Source: Mesobacillus subterraneus
Lineage (GTDB): Bacteria; Bacillota; Bacilli; Bacillales; Cytobacillaceae
Length of the DNA stretch: 64,000 bases
Assembly: GCF_023715485.1 (NCBI RefSeq)
Contig: NZ_JAMBOF010000001.1
Location: 1 to 64,000 of the forward strand
Direction: 5' to 3'
In this document: in pieces, positions 7,159-15,578 of the stretch
How positions within the stretch are numbered: position 1 is the first letter of the stretch
How the letters are laid out: every line of letters starts with the position of its first letter
Translations under genes and position numbers: made by a program
The notes under the pieces: generated by a model
Databases searched by the model: none
What the model was told of the DNA's origin: nothing
Seen by the model: only the letters and a program-made list of their open reading frames with translations

Positions 7159-9054
7159 ATGGATATTTTAAAAAAGATTGAGTTGTATCGCCAGGATGAA
7201 GAGAAGCTGAAGTGGGAAGGGACGTTCAGGGAGTACCTTGAAATTGTGAAGGAACAGCCATGGGTTGCTCAATCGGCACATTCGCGTGTGTATAATATGA
7301 TCAAAGATGCTGGAATTGAAAGCGAAAAAGGCAAGAAACGCTATTCCTTCTTTAATGCCCAGCTGTTTGGGCTTGAGGAACCGTTGGAGAGGCTTGTAGA
7401 AGAGTATTTCCATCCAGCGGCAAAAAGGCTTGACGTCAGGAAGCGGATCCTGCTTTTGATGGGACCCGTTAGCGGCGGGAAGTCTACTCTGGTAACAATG
7501 CTGAAAAGGGGACTTGAGGCGTATTCCCATACAGACAGAGGAGCGATTTTTGCCATTAAAGGATGCCCAATGCATGAAGATCCGCTCCATATGATTCCGC
7601 ACCATCTTCGTAAGGATTTTTATGACGAATACGGTATCCGCATTGAAGGCAATCTGTCGCCGCTTAATATGATGAGGCTTGAACAGGAGTATGGAGGAAG
7701 AATTGAGGATGTGATCGTTGAACGGATTTTCTTCTCAGAGGATAAGAGAACGGGAATCGGGACATTCAGTCCTTCTGATCCGAAATCGCAGGATATTGCG
7801 GATTTGACTGGAAGTATCGACTTCTCCACGATTGCGGAATTTGGATCTGAATCCGATCCACGGGCCTACCGTTTTGATGGTGAATTAAATAAAGCCAATC
7901 GCGGTATGATGGAGTTCCAGGAAATGCTGAAGTGTGATGAAAAATTCCTCTGGCATTTGCTGAGCTTGACGCAGGAAGGCAATTTTAAAGCGGGAAGGTT
8001 TGCGTTAATTAGTGCCGACGAGCTTATTGTCGCGCACACAAATGAAACGGAATACCGTTCATTTATCTCAAATAAAAAGAATGAAGCCCTGCATTCACGT
8101 ATTATCGTCATGCCGATCCCATATAACTTAAAGGTGTCCGAAGAAGAAAAGATCTATGACAAAATGATTCGTGAAAGTGATGTAAATGACGTCCATATCG
8201 CTCCGCATACATTAAGAGTAGCTGCGATGTTCACGATTCTTACCCGCCTTAAGGATCCGAAGAAAGGCGATATCGACCTGATCAAGAAAATGAGGCTGTA
8301 TGACGGCGAGAACGTTGAAGGCTATAACAATGCCGATGTTGAAGAGCTGAAGAAAGAACATCAGGACGAAGGCATGAGCGGAATCGATCCACGTTATGTC
8401 ATCAATAGGATATCTTCTACTATTATCAGGAAAGAAATAAAGACAATTAATGCGCTGGATGTCTTAAGGTCGCTTAAAGAAGGTCTTGACCAGCATCCAT
8501 CGATTACTTCAGAGACAAGAGAACGCTATCTGAACTATATTTCACTTGCGCGTAAAGAGTATGATGATATTGCGAAGAAAGAAGTTCAAAAAGCATTTGT
8601 ATATTCGTACGAGGAATCTGCAAAGACACTTATGGATAATTATCTGGATAACGTTGAAGCCTACGCTAATAAAGCCAAAATGCGTGATCCGCTCACAGGT
8701 GAGGAAATTAATCCGGATGAGAAGCTGATGCGTTCTATTGAGGAGCAAATTGGAATCTCCGAGAATGCGAAAAAAGCATTCCGTGAAGAGATTCTTATCA
8801 GGATTTCCGCTTATGCGCGAAAAGGAAAGAGATTTGATTATAACTCTCACGACCGCCTGCGCGAAGCCATCCAGAAAAAGCTGTTCGCCGATCTTAAGGA
8901 TATTGTTAAAATTACAACTTCTGCAAAGACTCCTGATGAATTGCAGTTGAAGAAGATTAACAATGTCGTTGCTAGGCTGATCGATGAGCATGGATACAAC
9001 TCCACTTCAGCAAACGAGTTGCTGCGCTATGTTGGAAGCTTGTTGAATAGGTAA
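7159..9054 (+). CDS. prkA: Serine protein kinase PrkA (AAA+ sporulation protein)
   Basis: The 631 residues equal the length of B. subtilis PrkA. The Walker A loop GPVSGGKST lies at about residues 102-110 inside the AAA+ domain, followed by the PrkA kinase-like C-terminal half. PrkA was described as a serine kinase and later work on the B. subtilis protein reports ATP-dependent protease activity; it acts in the mother cell during sporulation. The start at 7159 follows GGGGAGGT by five bases. Its sigma-E-like promoter and the nearby yhbH, a frequent partner, support the call. The two are separated here by a small gene and a terminator. Confidence 0.96.
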   Translation: MDILKKIELYRQDEEKLKWEGTFREYLEIVKEQPWVAQSAHSRVYNMIKDAGIESEKGKKRYSFFNAQLFGLEEPLERLVEEYFHPAAKRLDVRKRILLLMGPVSGGKSTLVTMLKRGLEAYSHTDRGAIFAIKGCPMHEDPLHMIPHHLRKDFYDEYGIRIEGNLSPLNMMRLEQEYGGRIEDVIVERIFFSEDKRTGIGTFSPSDPKSQDIADLTGSIDFSTIAEFGSESDPRAYRFDGELNKANRGMMEFQEMLKCDEKFLWHLLSLTQEGNFKAGRFALISADELIVAHTNETEYRSFISNKKNEALHSRIIVMPIPYNLKVSEEEKIYDKMIRESDVNDVHIAPHTLRVAAMFTILTRLKDPKKGDIDLIKKMRLYDGENVEGYNNADVEELKKEHQDEGMSGIDPRYVINRISSTIIRKEIKTINALDVLRSLKEGLDQHPSITSETRERYLNYISLARKEYDDIAKKEVQKAFVYSYEESAKTLMDNYLDNVEAYANKAKMRDPLTGEEINPDEKLMRSIEEQIGISENAKKAFREEILIRISAYARKGKRFDYNSHDRLREAIQKKLFADLKDIVKITTSAKTPDELQLKKINNVVARLIDEHGYNSTSANELLRYVGSLLNR

Positions 9055-9056
9055 AA

Positions 9057-9098
9057 CCAGAAGGCCTGTATCAGTGATGCAGGCCTTTTCTGGTTTAT
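9057..9098 (+). terminator. Intrinsic terminator after prkA
   Basis: A long stem AACCAGAAGGCCTG against CAGGCCTTTTCTGGTT; the 3' arm contains its own T-rich segment. Confidence 0.8.
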
Positions 9099-9141
9099 TA
9101 ATGGAGTTTTGAGGGAATAGTACAGGCATGAGGTGATAAGA

Positions 9142-9318
9142 ATGAGTAATAAAGAATTGCCGAAAAACTATGTCCCTAAAAATAGTTCCATGGCCCGTAA
9201 TGAGGAAGAGATGGAGAATTTAGGTAAACAGATGGAGCACCGCCGTACTGGTGAAGTTCTTAAGGAAGAATATGATAAAGTACAGGATCCGGTTCAATTT
9301 GAAAAGGATAAAGAATAG
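9142..9318 (+). CDS. Small hydrophilic protein, unknown
   Basis: A 58-residue, highly charged and probably helical peptide (NSSMARNEEEMENLGKQM, HRRTGEVLKEEYDKVQDP). It has no cysteine, membrane segment or signal peptide. GAGGTG lies seven bases before the ATG and a strong terminator follows directly. Its place between prkA and yhbH suggests, but does not prove, a sporulation role. Composition resembles small spore or stress proteins. No family name can be given. Confidence 0.75.
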   Translation: MSNKELPKNYVPKNSSMARNEEEMENLGKQMEHRRTGEVLKEEYDKVQDPVQFEKDKE

Positions 9319-9349
9319 CCTTCGCTGAAAAGCGGAGGCTATTTTTTTC
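9315..9349 (+). terminator. Intrinsic terminator after the 58-residue gene
   Basis: ATAGCCTTCGCT, loop GAAA, AGCGGAGGCTAT, then seven T. Confidence 0.9.
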
Positions 9350-9457
9350 AAAAGGATCTGTTACATAATAATGTTAACGGACAACAGAGTTTCCAAGAGA
9401 TTTGCATAAAATAGGCTTGTCCAGCCGGTTTAGAATAGATAATTGTCAAAATTATTT

Positions 9458-9486
9458 GTAAATTATTCCGGCTTGCTGCATAAGAT
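9458..9486 (+). promoter_or_regulatory. Candidate sigma-E promoter of yhbH
   Basis: GTAAATT and CATAAGAT are separated by 14 bases. The block TTGCTGCATA around the -10 is the same as in the prkA promoter. The match to consensus is weaker, and the leader to the yhbH start would be about 100 bases. Confidence 0.42.
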
Positions 9487-9589
9487 AGAGTAATTACAAT
9501 TCCCTATTGGCCAAAAGCCATCGGGATATTGTATGACAGAAAATTCTATTGTGTTACAGTCAATTGACAATTAAAAGGAGGGGTTAAAA

Positions 9590-10756
9590 ATGACCGATGA
9601 GAGTAGTCACCAGTTTGTGATTTCCCAGGAAGATTGGTCCCTCCACCGCAAAGGACATGATGACCAGCAGCGCCATCAGGAAAAGGTGCAGGAAGCAATC
9701 CGCAACAATCTGCCTGATTTGATCACAGAAGAAAACATTATCATGTCCAACGGCAGGGATGTCGTAAAGATTCCGATAAGGTCACTGGATGAGTACAAAA
9801 TCCGTTATAACTATGATAAGAACAAACATGTTGGCCAGGGGAACGGCGACAGTAAAGTGGGAGATGTCGTTGCACGTGATGGATCCGGGCAGCAGGGCCC
9901 AGGAAAAGGGCAGGGCGCTGGAGACCAGGCCGGTGAAGATTACTATGAAGCAGAAGTTTCGATGATGGAGATTGAAGAAGCGTTGTTTAAACAATTGGAG
10001 CTGCCAAACCTTAAGAAGAAAGAGCAGCAGGAACACCTCGTGGAAAATATCGAATTCAATGATATCAGGAAAACAGGCTTAATGGGCAATATTGATAAAA
10101 AACGGACGATGATGACTGCTTATAAGCGGAATGCAATGACCGGAAAACCAGCATTCCATCCGATTTACAAGGAAGATCTTAAGTTTAAGACGTGGAATGA
10201 AGTCGTAAAGCCGGATTCCAAAGCTGTAGTCCTGGCAATGATGGATACAAGCGGCTCGATGGGATTATGGGAAAAATACATGGCCAGAAGTTTTTTCTTC
10301 TGGATGACTCGTTTCCTTCGATCGAAATATGAAACTGTCGAAATTGAATTCATTGCCCACCATACTGAAGCAAAGGTAGTATCTGAGGAAGACTTTTTCT
10401 CCAAAGGCGAGAGCGGCGGAACGATTTGTTCATCCGCATACCGAAAAGCATTAGAACTCATTGATGACAAGTACAATCCAAGCAAGTTCAATATTTATCC
10501 ATTCCATTTTTCCGATGGTGATAACCTGACCTCCGATAATGCCCGCTGTGTGAAATTAGTTGAAGAGCTGATGAAGGTCTCCAATATGTTTGGCTATGGA
10601 GAAGTTAATCAGTACAACCGCCACTCGACCCTAATGTCCGCGTATAAAAACATTAAAGATGAAAACTTCCGTTACTTTATCCTCAAGCAGAAAGCCGACG
10701 TATTCCATGCGATGAAGAGCTTTTTCAAACAAGAAGAAAATAAGATGTATGCATAA
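9590..10756 (+). CDS. yhbH: Sporulation protein YhbH (DUF444)
   Basis: A 388-residue protein of the DUF444/YeaH-YhbH family. The N-terminal third is charged and holds a low-complexity glycine/glutamine linker (residues ~95-115). The C-terminal half is von Willebrand A-like, with a metal-site motif DTSGSMG near residue 220 and the conserved GGTICSSAY. Family genes pair with prkA across bacteria, and yhbH mutants of B. subtilis are reported defective in sporulation. AAAGGAGGGG lies before the ATG. A sigma-E-like promoter and a perfect terminator make it its own transcription unit. Confidence 0.95.
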   Translation: MTDESSHQFVISQEDWSLHRKGHDDQQRHQEKVQEAIRNNLPDLITEENIIMSNGRDVVKIPIRSLDEYKIRYNYDKNKHVGQGNGDSKVGDVVARDGSGQQGPGKGQGAGDQAGEDYYEAEVSMMEIEEALFKQLELPNLKKKEQQEHLVENIEFNDIRKTGLMGNIDKKRTMMTAYKRNAMTGKPAFHPIYKEDLKFKTWNEVVKPDSKAVVLAMMDTSGSMGLWEKYMARSFFFWMTRFLRSKYETVEIEFIAHHTEAKVVSEEDFFSKGESGGTICSSAYRKALELIDDKYNPSKFNIYPFHFSDGDNLTSDNARCVKLVEELMKVSNMFGYGEVNQYNRHSTLMSAYKNIKDENFRYFILKQKADVFHAMKSFFKQEENKMYA

Positions 10757-10760
10757 CCAA

Positions 10761-10796
10761 AAAATCGGCAGGTCAGGACCTGCCGATTTTAATTTT
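10761..10796 (+). terminator. Bidirectional terminator, yhbH / lipid kinase
   Basis: A 14-bp perfect stem, AAAATCGGCAGGTC with GACCTGCCGATTTT, flanked by A-rich and T-rich runs. It serves the convergent genes on both sides. Confidence 0.9.
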
Positions 10797-10814
10797 TCTC
10801 ATGTTAAAGTTTTT

Positions 10815-11732
10815 TTAGTTTTGGTACTGGGGTCTTAATATTGAAAAATGATGTTTAAGAACAGTAATTTGACTGGGAGTTTTCATATATACTTCTCCAT
10901 CCATATCCGCGTCCATATCTTTTGGAGTTAAGACTGTAATGGACCTGCCCCTGTAATGGTCAATTTCCTTGCATGATTGAATATCCTGGGTAAGATTCAA
11001 TGTTGAGATTTCCTTAAGCAGCGACAGGTTGATGTTATTAACGATCAGGATTTCGGCTAAACCATCATCATATTTTACAGACTGGAATGGCAATGAATTA
11101 GTTCCAATGAATTCTCCATTTGAAACAAGGATCATCAGTGCCTCGCCGGTAATTTTTTCTCCGTCAATATCCAACTCATATTCAAACAGATCCATTTCTC
11201 TTAGCGTTCTAAATGCACTTAGAAGGTAGCTGATTTTTCCGAACCGATCTTTTTCAGTCTGTTCGATATTAAGAGATGCTTCTGCGATTAAGCCGACTCC
11301 CCAGAAATTCAAGCTGAATTGGTCATCAACTTTCAATACATCTACTGGCACTTCTTCTCCATTGATGATTTCTTCTGAGGCCCTTCTAATATCCTGATTA
11401 ATCTGCAAGGTCCTGGTAAAATCATTACATGTTCCACCAGGGAGAATGCCGATTACCGGACGTTTGTCCAAGTTGGCGAGCCCGTTGATACATTCATGAA
11501 CGGTACCGTCGCCTCCGAGAATAATGACTAAGTCGACATGAGGCCCATGAATCTTACAAAGCTCCCGTGCGTGCCCTGGTCTATTAGTTTTATGTATCGA
11601 AAGGTTTTGAATGCCTGATAAAAGAATTGGGACTGAAGCCCCGATTAAATGTTCAATATCCTTTTGGCCAGCATTGCCGTTATAGATTAACAGTGCACTT
11701 TTATACCTCACCCTTGACCACTTCCTAGACAT
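10815..11732 (-). CDS. Diacylglycerol kinase family lipid kinase
   Basis: A 305-residue cytoplasmic enzyme of the DagK/YegS/sphingosine-kinase fold. It phosphorylates a lipid hydroxyl with ATP. Key motifs are the nucleotide loop GGDGTVHECINGL near residue 74 and GILPGGTCNDFTRTL near residue 95; the C-terminal beta-sandwich includes MDADMDGE. It could recycle diacylglycerol or have another lipid substrate; it looks closer to YtlR-type proteins than to DgkB, but I cannot separate these firmly. The ATG at 11732 has only a weak AGGAT upstream. Confidence 0.88.
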   Translation of the reverse strand: MSRKWSRVRYKSALLIYNGNAGQKDIEHLIGASVPILLSGIQNLSIHKTNRPGHARELCKIHGPHVDLVIILGGDGTVHECINGLANLDKRPVIGILPGGTCNDFTRTLQINQDIRRASEEIINGEEVPVDVLKVDDQFSLNFWGVGLIAEASLNIEQTEKDRFGKISYLLSAFRTLREMDLFEYELDIDGEKITGEALMILVSNGEFIGTNSLPFQSVKYDDGLAEILIVNNINLSLLKEISTLNLTQDIQSCKEIDHYRGRSITVLTPKDMDADMDGEVYMKTPSQITVLKHHFSILRPQYQN

Positions 11733-11833
11733 GATATCAATATCCTATTTTTATACCCTTAATTTATATTTTTCACTCCTTTTTTATTTGTGACGCTTGT
11801 TATTAGAATTTGCGAATTTTAGAAATCAGATAT

Positions 11834-11869
11834 TAAAAAAATAAAAAAAGCCAGCCGTTGCTCGGCTGG
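11834..11869 (-). terminator. Intrinsic terminator of the DUF2892 gene
   Basis: On the minus strand CCAGCCG, loop AGCAA, CGGCTGG, then a long T-rich tract. Confidence 0.85.
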
Positions 11870-11875
11870 TTTCTA

Positions 11876-12076
11876 TCATGAATTTTTTGCTTTATTTGTA
11901 TTGAAGCCTAGTAACGTGTATAGCGGACAGAATTTAATAACGGAAGTCAGAACAAGGATAATTCCAACAATACCTATATATTTCATTCCACCGTCTAACA
12001 GAAAGAAGGATGATAAAAGCGCTAATCCCAGAATGATACGAATGATTTGATCGATTTTTCCAATATTGTTATTCAA
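11876..12076 (-). CDS. YgaP-like DUF2892 membrane protein
   Basis: A 66-residue protein of the DUF2892 family: NIGKIDQIIRIILGLALL followed by two membrane helices and the family's CPLYTLLGFNT ending. Function is unknown; the domain is often fused to rhodanese domains. The TTG at 12076 is chosen because it sits seven bases after GGGGTG and gives the typical N-terminus NNNIGKID; an in-frame GTG at 12085 overlaps that ribosome site. Confidence 0.85.
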   Translation of the reverse strand: MNNNIGKIDQIIRIILGLALLSSFFLLDGGMKYIGIVGIILVLTSVIKFCPLYTLLGFNTNKAKNS

Positions 12077-12320
12077 TAAAAACACCCCATTTAACTTATT
12101 CTATAAGTTAAATATAGCTCTTAATGTCATAATCACCTGTGACTTTTCACACTCTTTCCCTCAGGGAGCTGAGTATACTCAGCGATCCAGATTCACAATC
12201 TCAGCGTGATCATTCATCTTCAGCTATTTCCAAAAGCAGGTTGCCATTATGTAAATCCACGTGATCCTCCATTCGAACCTAAAAATAAACTTTACCCATA
12301 ATGAAATTTGAATACCAAAA

Positions 12321-12345
12321 GGAGTACCGTTATAAATGGCACTCC
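12321..12345 (-). terminator. Probable terminator of the C39-like peptidase gene
   Basis: On the minus strand GGAGTGCC and GGTACTCC form an imperfect stem followed by TTTTGG. The U-tract is short. Confidence 0.5.
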
Positions 12346-12370
12346 GCAAGTCTTACGTATTATTAATCTA

Positions 12371-13198
12371 TCATTTTACAATCCCGATCGCCTGGCTGCC
12401 CATCTGTACCCATGCCTGTTCAAATGCTTTTCGGGGAACTGCTATATACGGGCCGTTTGCAAGCGGATCGTTAATATAAATGGATTGTTCATCGTAACCT
12501 ACAATTAGAACACTATGCTCTTTGTAAGTGATTTTGACTTTTCCGGTGTTTGTATCCCAAACGGTTAACTCGGATTCTGGAAGCGGCGCGAATGTTGAGT
12601 TTGTTATGACCCAAGCAGGTGAGCCGCTGTCAATCATACTGTATACAGCATCCACCGTCTGGCCTGTTATATCTTTGATTTTGCCGGGCAGGTAATTCTC
12701 CGCAAGCTTCGCTATTGGGCCATGGTAAACCCCGTATCCCGATTTGCTGAATGTATAGATATCGCCGACGAACCCATCATATGGGTTGCCGCGAACATAA
12801 TTTGCGTCGCGGAAAGGAACCTTATGTATTTGCTTTGCCAATGTCATTTTATCGGCTGCTATTCCTTCATATTGAAGAAGCATCGCTAAGCTTGTTACTT
12901 CACAGCCGCGTTGTAATTCAGGCAGCTGACTTATGTGAGGGACACCATCAATTATTTTCTTATCGCCGTCGTTTGCTTTTTCGTCAGTTTTTGAAGAAAT
13001 TGGAGTTTTTCCGAGGCTTCCTTCGTCCATAGGTTCCTTCGTAACAATCTCAGCTTCTGTCCGTGTAATTTTCGGTGCTTCTGCAGCCTGAGTCTCAGCT
13101 GTTGGATTTTCAATTGATCGAATTTTCTCGGCTCCCAGAAAGGTGATCAGGAATATTGAGGCAAATGATAATGTTCTGATAAGAATCTTTTTATTCAA
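12371..13198 (-). CDS. Secreted C39-like peptidase family protein (YvpB type)
   Basis: A 275-residue exported protein. Residues 1-25 form a signal peptide or anchor (LIRTLSFASIFLITFLGAEKI), then a charged linker to ~85, then a peptidase C39-like domain. The catalytic set is visible: Cys in RGCEVTSLAM, His in KEHSVLIVGYD and Asp in YINDPLANG. This papain-like fold covers cell-wall or peptide hydrolases; the substrate is unknown. The TTG start at 13198 is preferred because TTAGGAG sits eight bases ahead; the in-frame ATG at 13216 overlaps that site. Confidence 0.87.
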   Translation of the reverse strand: MNKKILIRTLSFASIFLITFLGAEKIRSIENPTAETQAAEAPKITRTEAEIVTKEPMDEGSLGKTPISSKTDEKANDGDKKIIDGVPHISQLPELQRGCEVTSLAMLLQYEGIAADKMTLAKQIHKVPFRDANYVRGNPYDGFVGDIYTFSKSGYGVYHGPIAKLAENYLPGKIKDITGQTVDAVYSMIDSGSPAWVITNSTFAPLPESELTVWDTNTGKVKITYKEHSVLIVGYDEQSIYINDPLANGPYIAVPRKAFEQAWVQMGSQAIGIVK

Positions 13199-13520
13199 AG
13201 TATCTGCTCCTAACATAGCGCGAATTGCTTATGTACCTCAGCTGGTATGCTTTTTAACAATTTTAAACAAGATTCGACATGAATTCAATAGACTAATAGC
13301 AACATTCTAGGAATCTATTGGGAAAATACTGTTTTAGACATGAAATTGCCCCTGTCTTTCTTTTGGGACTACAAAGTTTGCGACGTCATAGAACATTATT
13401 TTGCAGGAAAATGGGAATACTACATCTGTTATAAGTACTTTCTTTTTTTAAAAGCGATGTATTTATGTTAGGGTATTAAAGTGTTAAATCAGTTAGAAAT
13501 AAATAGAAGGGAGTTTTTAG
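13199..13520 (+). other. Intergenic stretch between divergent genes
   Basis: About 320 bases between the C39-like gene and the BCCT transporter. It must hold both promoters. GGGTAT at 13471 recalls a sigma-B -10, but no matching -35 at the right spacing is seen, so no promoter is called. No small frame with a ribosome site is visible. Confidence 0.5.
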
Positions 13521-15038
13521 ATGAAGAAAGATTCATCAGTATTTTACATATCGACCGGGATTCTGCTGTTGATGGTCCTGTTTGGCGTATTTGTTCCTGA
13601 GACGCTGGAAACTGTCACTGCTAATGTACAAGCATTCATAACTAATTCTTTTGGTTGGTATTATCTAATACTTGTATCGCTTATTGTTCTTGTTTGTCTT
13701 TATTTCTTGATCAGTCCTTTAGGAAGAATCAGGCTGGGCAGACAGGATGACCGTCCTGAATTTTCGACACTGACATGGTATGCCATGCTGTTCAGCGCCG
13801 GCATGGGTATCGGGCTTGTTTTCTGGGGAACTGCGGAGCCTATCAGCCACTACATGATATCCACGCCAACCGGGGTTGAGCCAGGCACAAACCAGGCAAT
13901 CCGTGATTCGATGAGATACACATTTTTCCATTGGGGCGTCCATGCATGGGCAATCTATGGGATTGTAGCGTTAGTATTAGCCTATTTCAATTTTAGACAT
14001 GGAAAGCCAGGTTTGATCAGTGCGACCCTTGAACCTGTTTTGGGTGACAGGATAAATGGGACTACAGGGAAAGTGGTCGACATCATTTCAGTTGTCGCAA
14101 CTGTAATTGGTGTAGCAACTACTTTAGGATTTGGAGCTGTACAAATAAATGGGGGACTATCTTACCTATTTGGAATACCTACAGGTTTTATGACTCAATT
14201 GCTGATTGTCCTGATCGTAACTGTATTATTTATGATTTCAGCGTGGACAGGATTGGGGAAAGGAATCAAAATTTTAAGTAATGTGAATATGTTGCTAGCT
14301 GGATTATTGCTTTTATTCATGTTAATTCTAGGCCCGACACAATTCATCTTGAATTTGTTTACCAATACCATTGGTTCATACCTGCAAAATTTACCGGCCA
14401 TGAGCTTCCGGATTTCTCCTTTGAATGAGGAGATTCGTACATGGATTAACGGCTGGACAATTTTTTACTGGGCATGGTGGATTGCCTGGGCGCCTTTTGT
14501 AGGGATTTTTATAGCTCGAGTTTCTAAAGGGAGAACGATCAGGGAGTTTGTATTTGGCGTATTGCTCGTCCCGTCCTTGATTGGTTTCCTATGGTTTTCA
14601 GCCTTTGGCGGTTCAGCAATAATGATGGAGCATGAAGGAATCGCGAAAATTTCTGAACTGGCAACAGAGGAATCACTGTTTGGTGTTTTTGCTAATTATC
14701 CACTAGGCTCATTCTTATCCGTTCTGGCAATGATTCTCGTAGGGACATTCTTCATTACCTCAGCTGATTCTGGTACGTTTGTTTTAGGAATGATGACTAC
14801 AAATGGGTCCTTGACGCCAGGCAATAAAATAAAATTCATCTGGGGAATCATGCTTGCAGTAATTTCACTTGTATTGCTCTATTCGGGTGGCTTGCAGGCA
14901 TTGCAAAACACAATGATTGTGGCTGCTTTGCCATTCTCGATCATTATGGCATTGATGGCGACCAGCTTGATCAAAGCTTTAAACCAGGAGGCGAAGGAAC
15001 TTGGTATAGGGAAAATCCCTAAGCGAAAGCCTCAATGA
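13521..15038 (+). CDS. BCCT family glycine betaine/choline transporter (OpuD type)
   Basis: A 505-residue integral membrane protein of the betaine/choline/carnitine transporter family with about 12 helices. Signatures are FSAGMGIGLVFWGTAEP near residue 95, the FHWGVHAWAIYG segment and the substrate-site tryptophan-rich stretch FYWAWWIAWAPFVG near residue 315. Such carriers import compatible solutes with sodium for osmoprotection. B. subtilis OpuD (512 residues) is the closest remembered relative; a choline or carnitine preference cannot be excluded. The start follows AAGGGAG by six bases. Confidence 0.93.
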   Translation: MKKDSSVFYISTGILLLMVLFGVFVPETLETVTANVQAFITNSFGWYYLILVSLIVLVCLYFLISPLGRIRLGRQDDRPEFSTLTWYAMLFSAGMGIGLVFWGTAEPISHYMISTPTGVEPGTNQAIRDSMRYTFFHWGVHAWAIYGIVALVLAYFNFRHGKPGLISATLEPVLGDRINGTTGKVVDIISVVATVIGVATTLGFGAVQINGGLSYLFGIPTGFMTQLLIVLIVTVLFMISAWTGLGKGIKILSNVNMLLAGLLLLFMLILGPTQFILNLFTNTIGSYLQNLPAMSFRISPLNEEIRTWINGWTIFYWAWWIAWAPFVGIFIARVSKGRTIREFVFGVLLVPSLIGFLWFSAFGGSAIMMEHEGIAKISELATEESLFGVFANYPLGSFLSVLAMILVGTFFITSADSGTFVLGMMTTNGSLTPGNKIKFIWGIMLAVISLVLLYSGGLQALQNTMIVAALPFSIIMALMATSLIKALNQEAKELGIGKIPKRKPQ

Positions 15039-15050
15039 TTTAGACGGAGA

Positions 15051-15074
15051 AGGCATCTTCAATAGAAGATGCCT
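15051..15074 (+). terminator. Terminator stem of the BCCT gene, U-tract displaced
   Basis: AGGCATCTTC, loop AATA, GAAGATGCCT is a strong stem but is followed by CAGACTG, the edge of the IS1182-type remnant, in place of T residues. The element seems to have entered exactly at the stem end. Confidence 0.6.
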
Positions 15075-15076
15075 CA

Positions 15077-15125
15077 GACTGTAGACAAACTCGATGAAAA
15101 TCGTGTTTGTTTACAGTCTTTTTTT
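15077..15125 (+). terminator. Terminator hairpin within IS1182-type remnant 1
   Basis: GACTGTAGACAAAC pairs with GTTTGTTTACAGTC around an inner CGAT/ATCG stem and is followed by seven T. It probably now stops BCCT-gene transcription. Confidence 0.85.
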
Positions 15126-15355
15126 GGTTGGTGCTGGAACGGGGCTGTTGATTTCCGTTCCAGGCGCTTCGCTTTCCGCGGGGCCGGCGCTGAGCCTCCT
15201 CGTCGCCGCTGGCGCCTGCGGGGTCTCACCTGTCCGTCTGATCCCGCAGGAGTCTACGCGCCTTCCACTCCAATCAACAGGACTTACGAACTTAACGTGG
15301 AACTAAACTAAAGTCTATTTTAAAATAGATACATATAACGCTTGAGGTGATAAAG

Positions 15356-15439
15356 ATGCTTTCGAAAAATAATCCGATCCAACGAGATCAATTAGAGATA
15401 GCGGCTTTAGACCTGCTTGAATTTAATGTGTTTGACTAA
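15356..15439 (+). pseudogene. IS1182-family transposase, N-terminal remnant
   Basis: TGAGGTG precedes ATG and a frame reading MLSKNNPIQRDQLEIAALDL, the characteristic N-terminus of IS1182-family transposases. After about 20 codons it departs from the family sequence and stops. The parallel remnant at 44828 keeps some 55 family codons. Confidence 0.8.
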
Positions 15440-15506
15440 TGTCATAATAACTATTTAACAAATGTAAAGATATGGTGTTTTATGAACATTTTGTTCTTTT
15501 TTTAAA

Positions 15507-15520
15507 TGTAAATGTTTTCA
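15507..15520 (+). promoter_or_regulatory. cre-like site upstream of deoR
   Basis: TGTAAATGTTTTCA matches the CcpA consensus TGWAARCGYTWNCW at 13 of 14 positions. It lies just upstream of an extended -10 (TGCTAAAAT, 15532-15540), so CcpA binding here would repress deoR. Confidence 0.55.
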
Positions 15521-15578
15521 TTCGTTTTTTTTGCTAAAATGGAATTATTAATTATGTCGTTTCCGAAGGTGATCATGA

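Larger units (their letters stand above)
15073..15439 (+). mobile_element. IS1182-family remnant (left end plus transposase start), copy 1
   Basis: The segment begins CTCAGACTGTAGACAAAC, carries its own terminator hairpin, then a GC-rich palindromic stretch (TTCCGTTCCAGGCGCTTCGC ... ATCCCGCAGG) and the first codons of an IS1182-type transposase. The same module recurs at 44482-45001. Everything downstream of the transposase start has been lost. Confidence 0.75.

Noticed and set aside
13441-13480. Sigma-B promoter for the BCCT transporter (GGGTAT at 13471)
   Set aside because: No GTTTAA-like element occurs at 12-15 bases spacing, so the call would rest on one box only.
15069-15311. Frames of 70-80 codons through the IS1182-type leader
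   Set aside because: They read through a terminator hairpin and GC-rich palindromes; no ribosome site, and the equivalent frame is not kept in copy 2.
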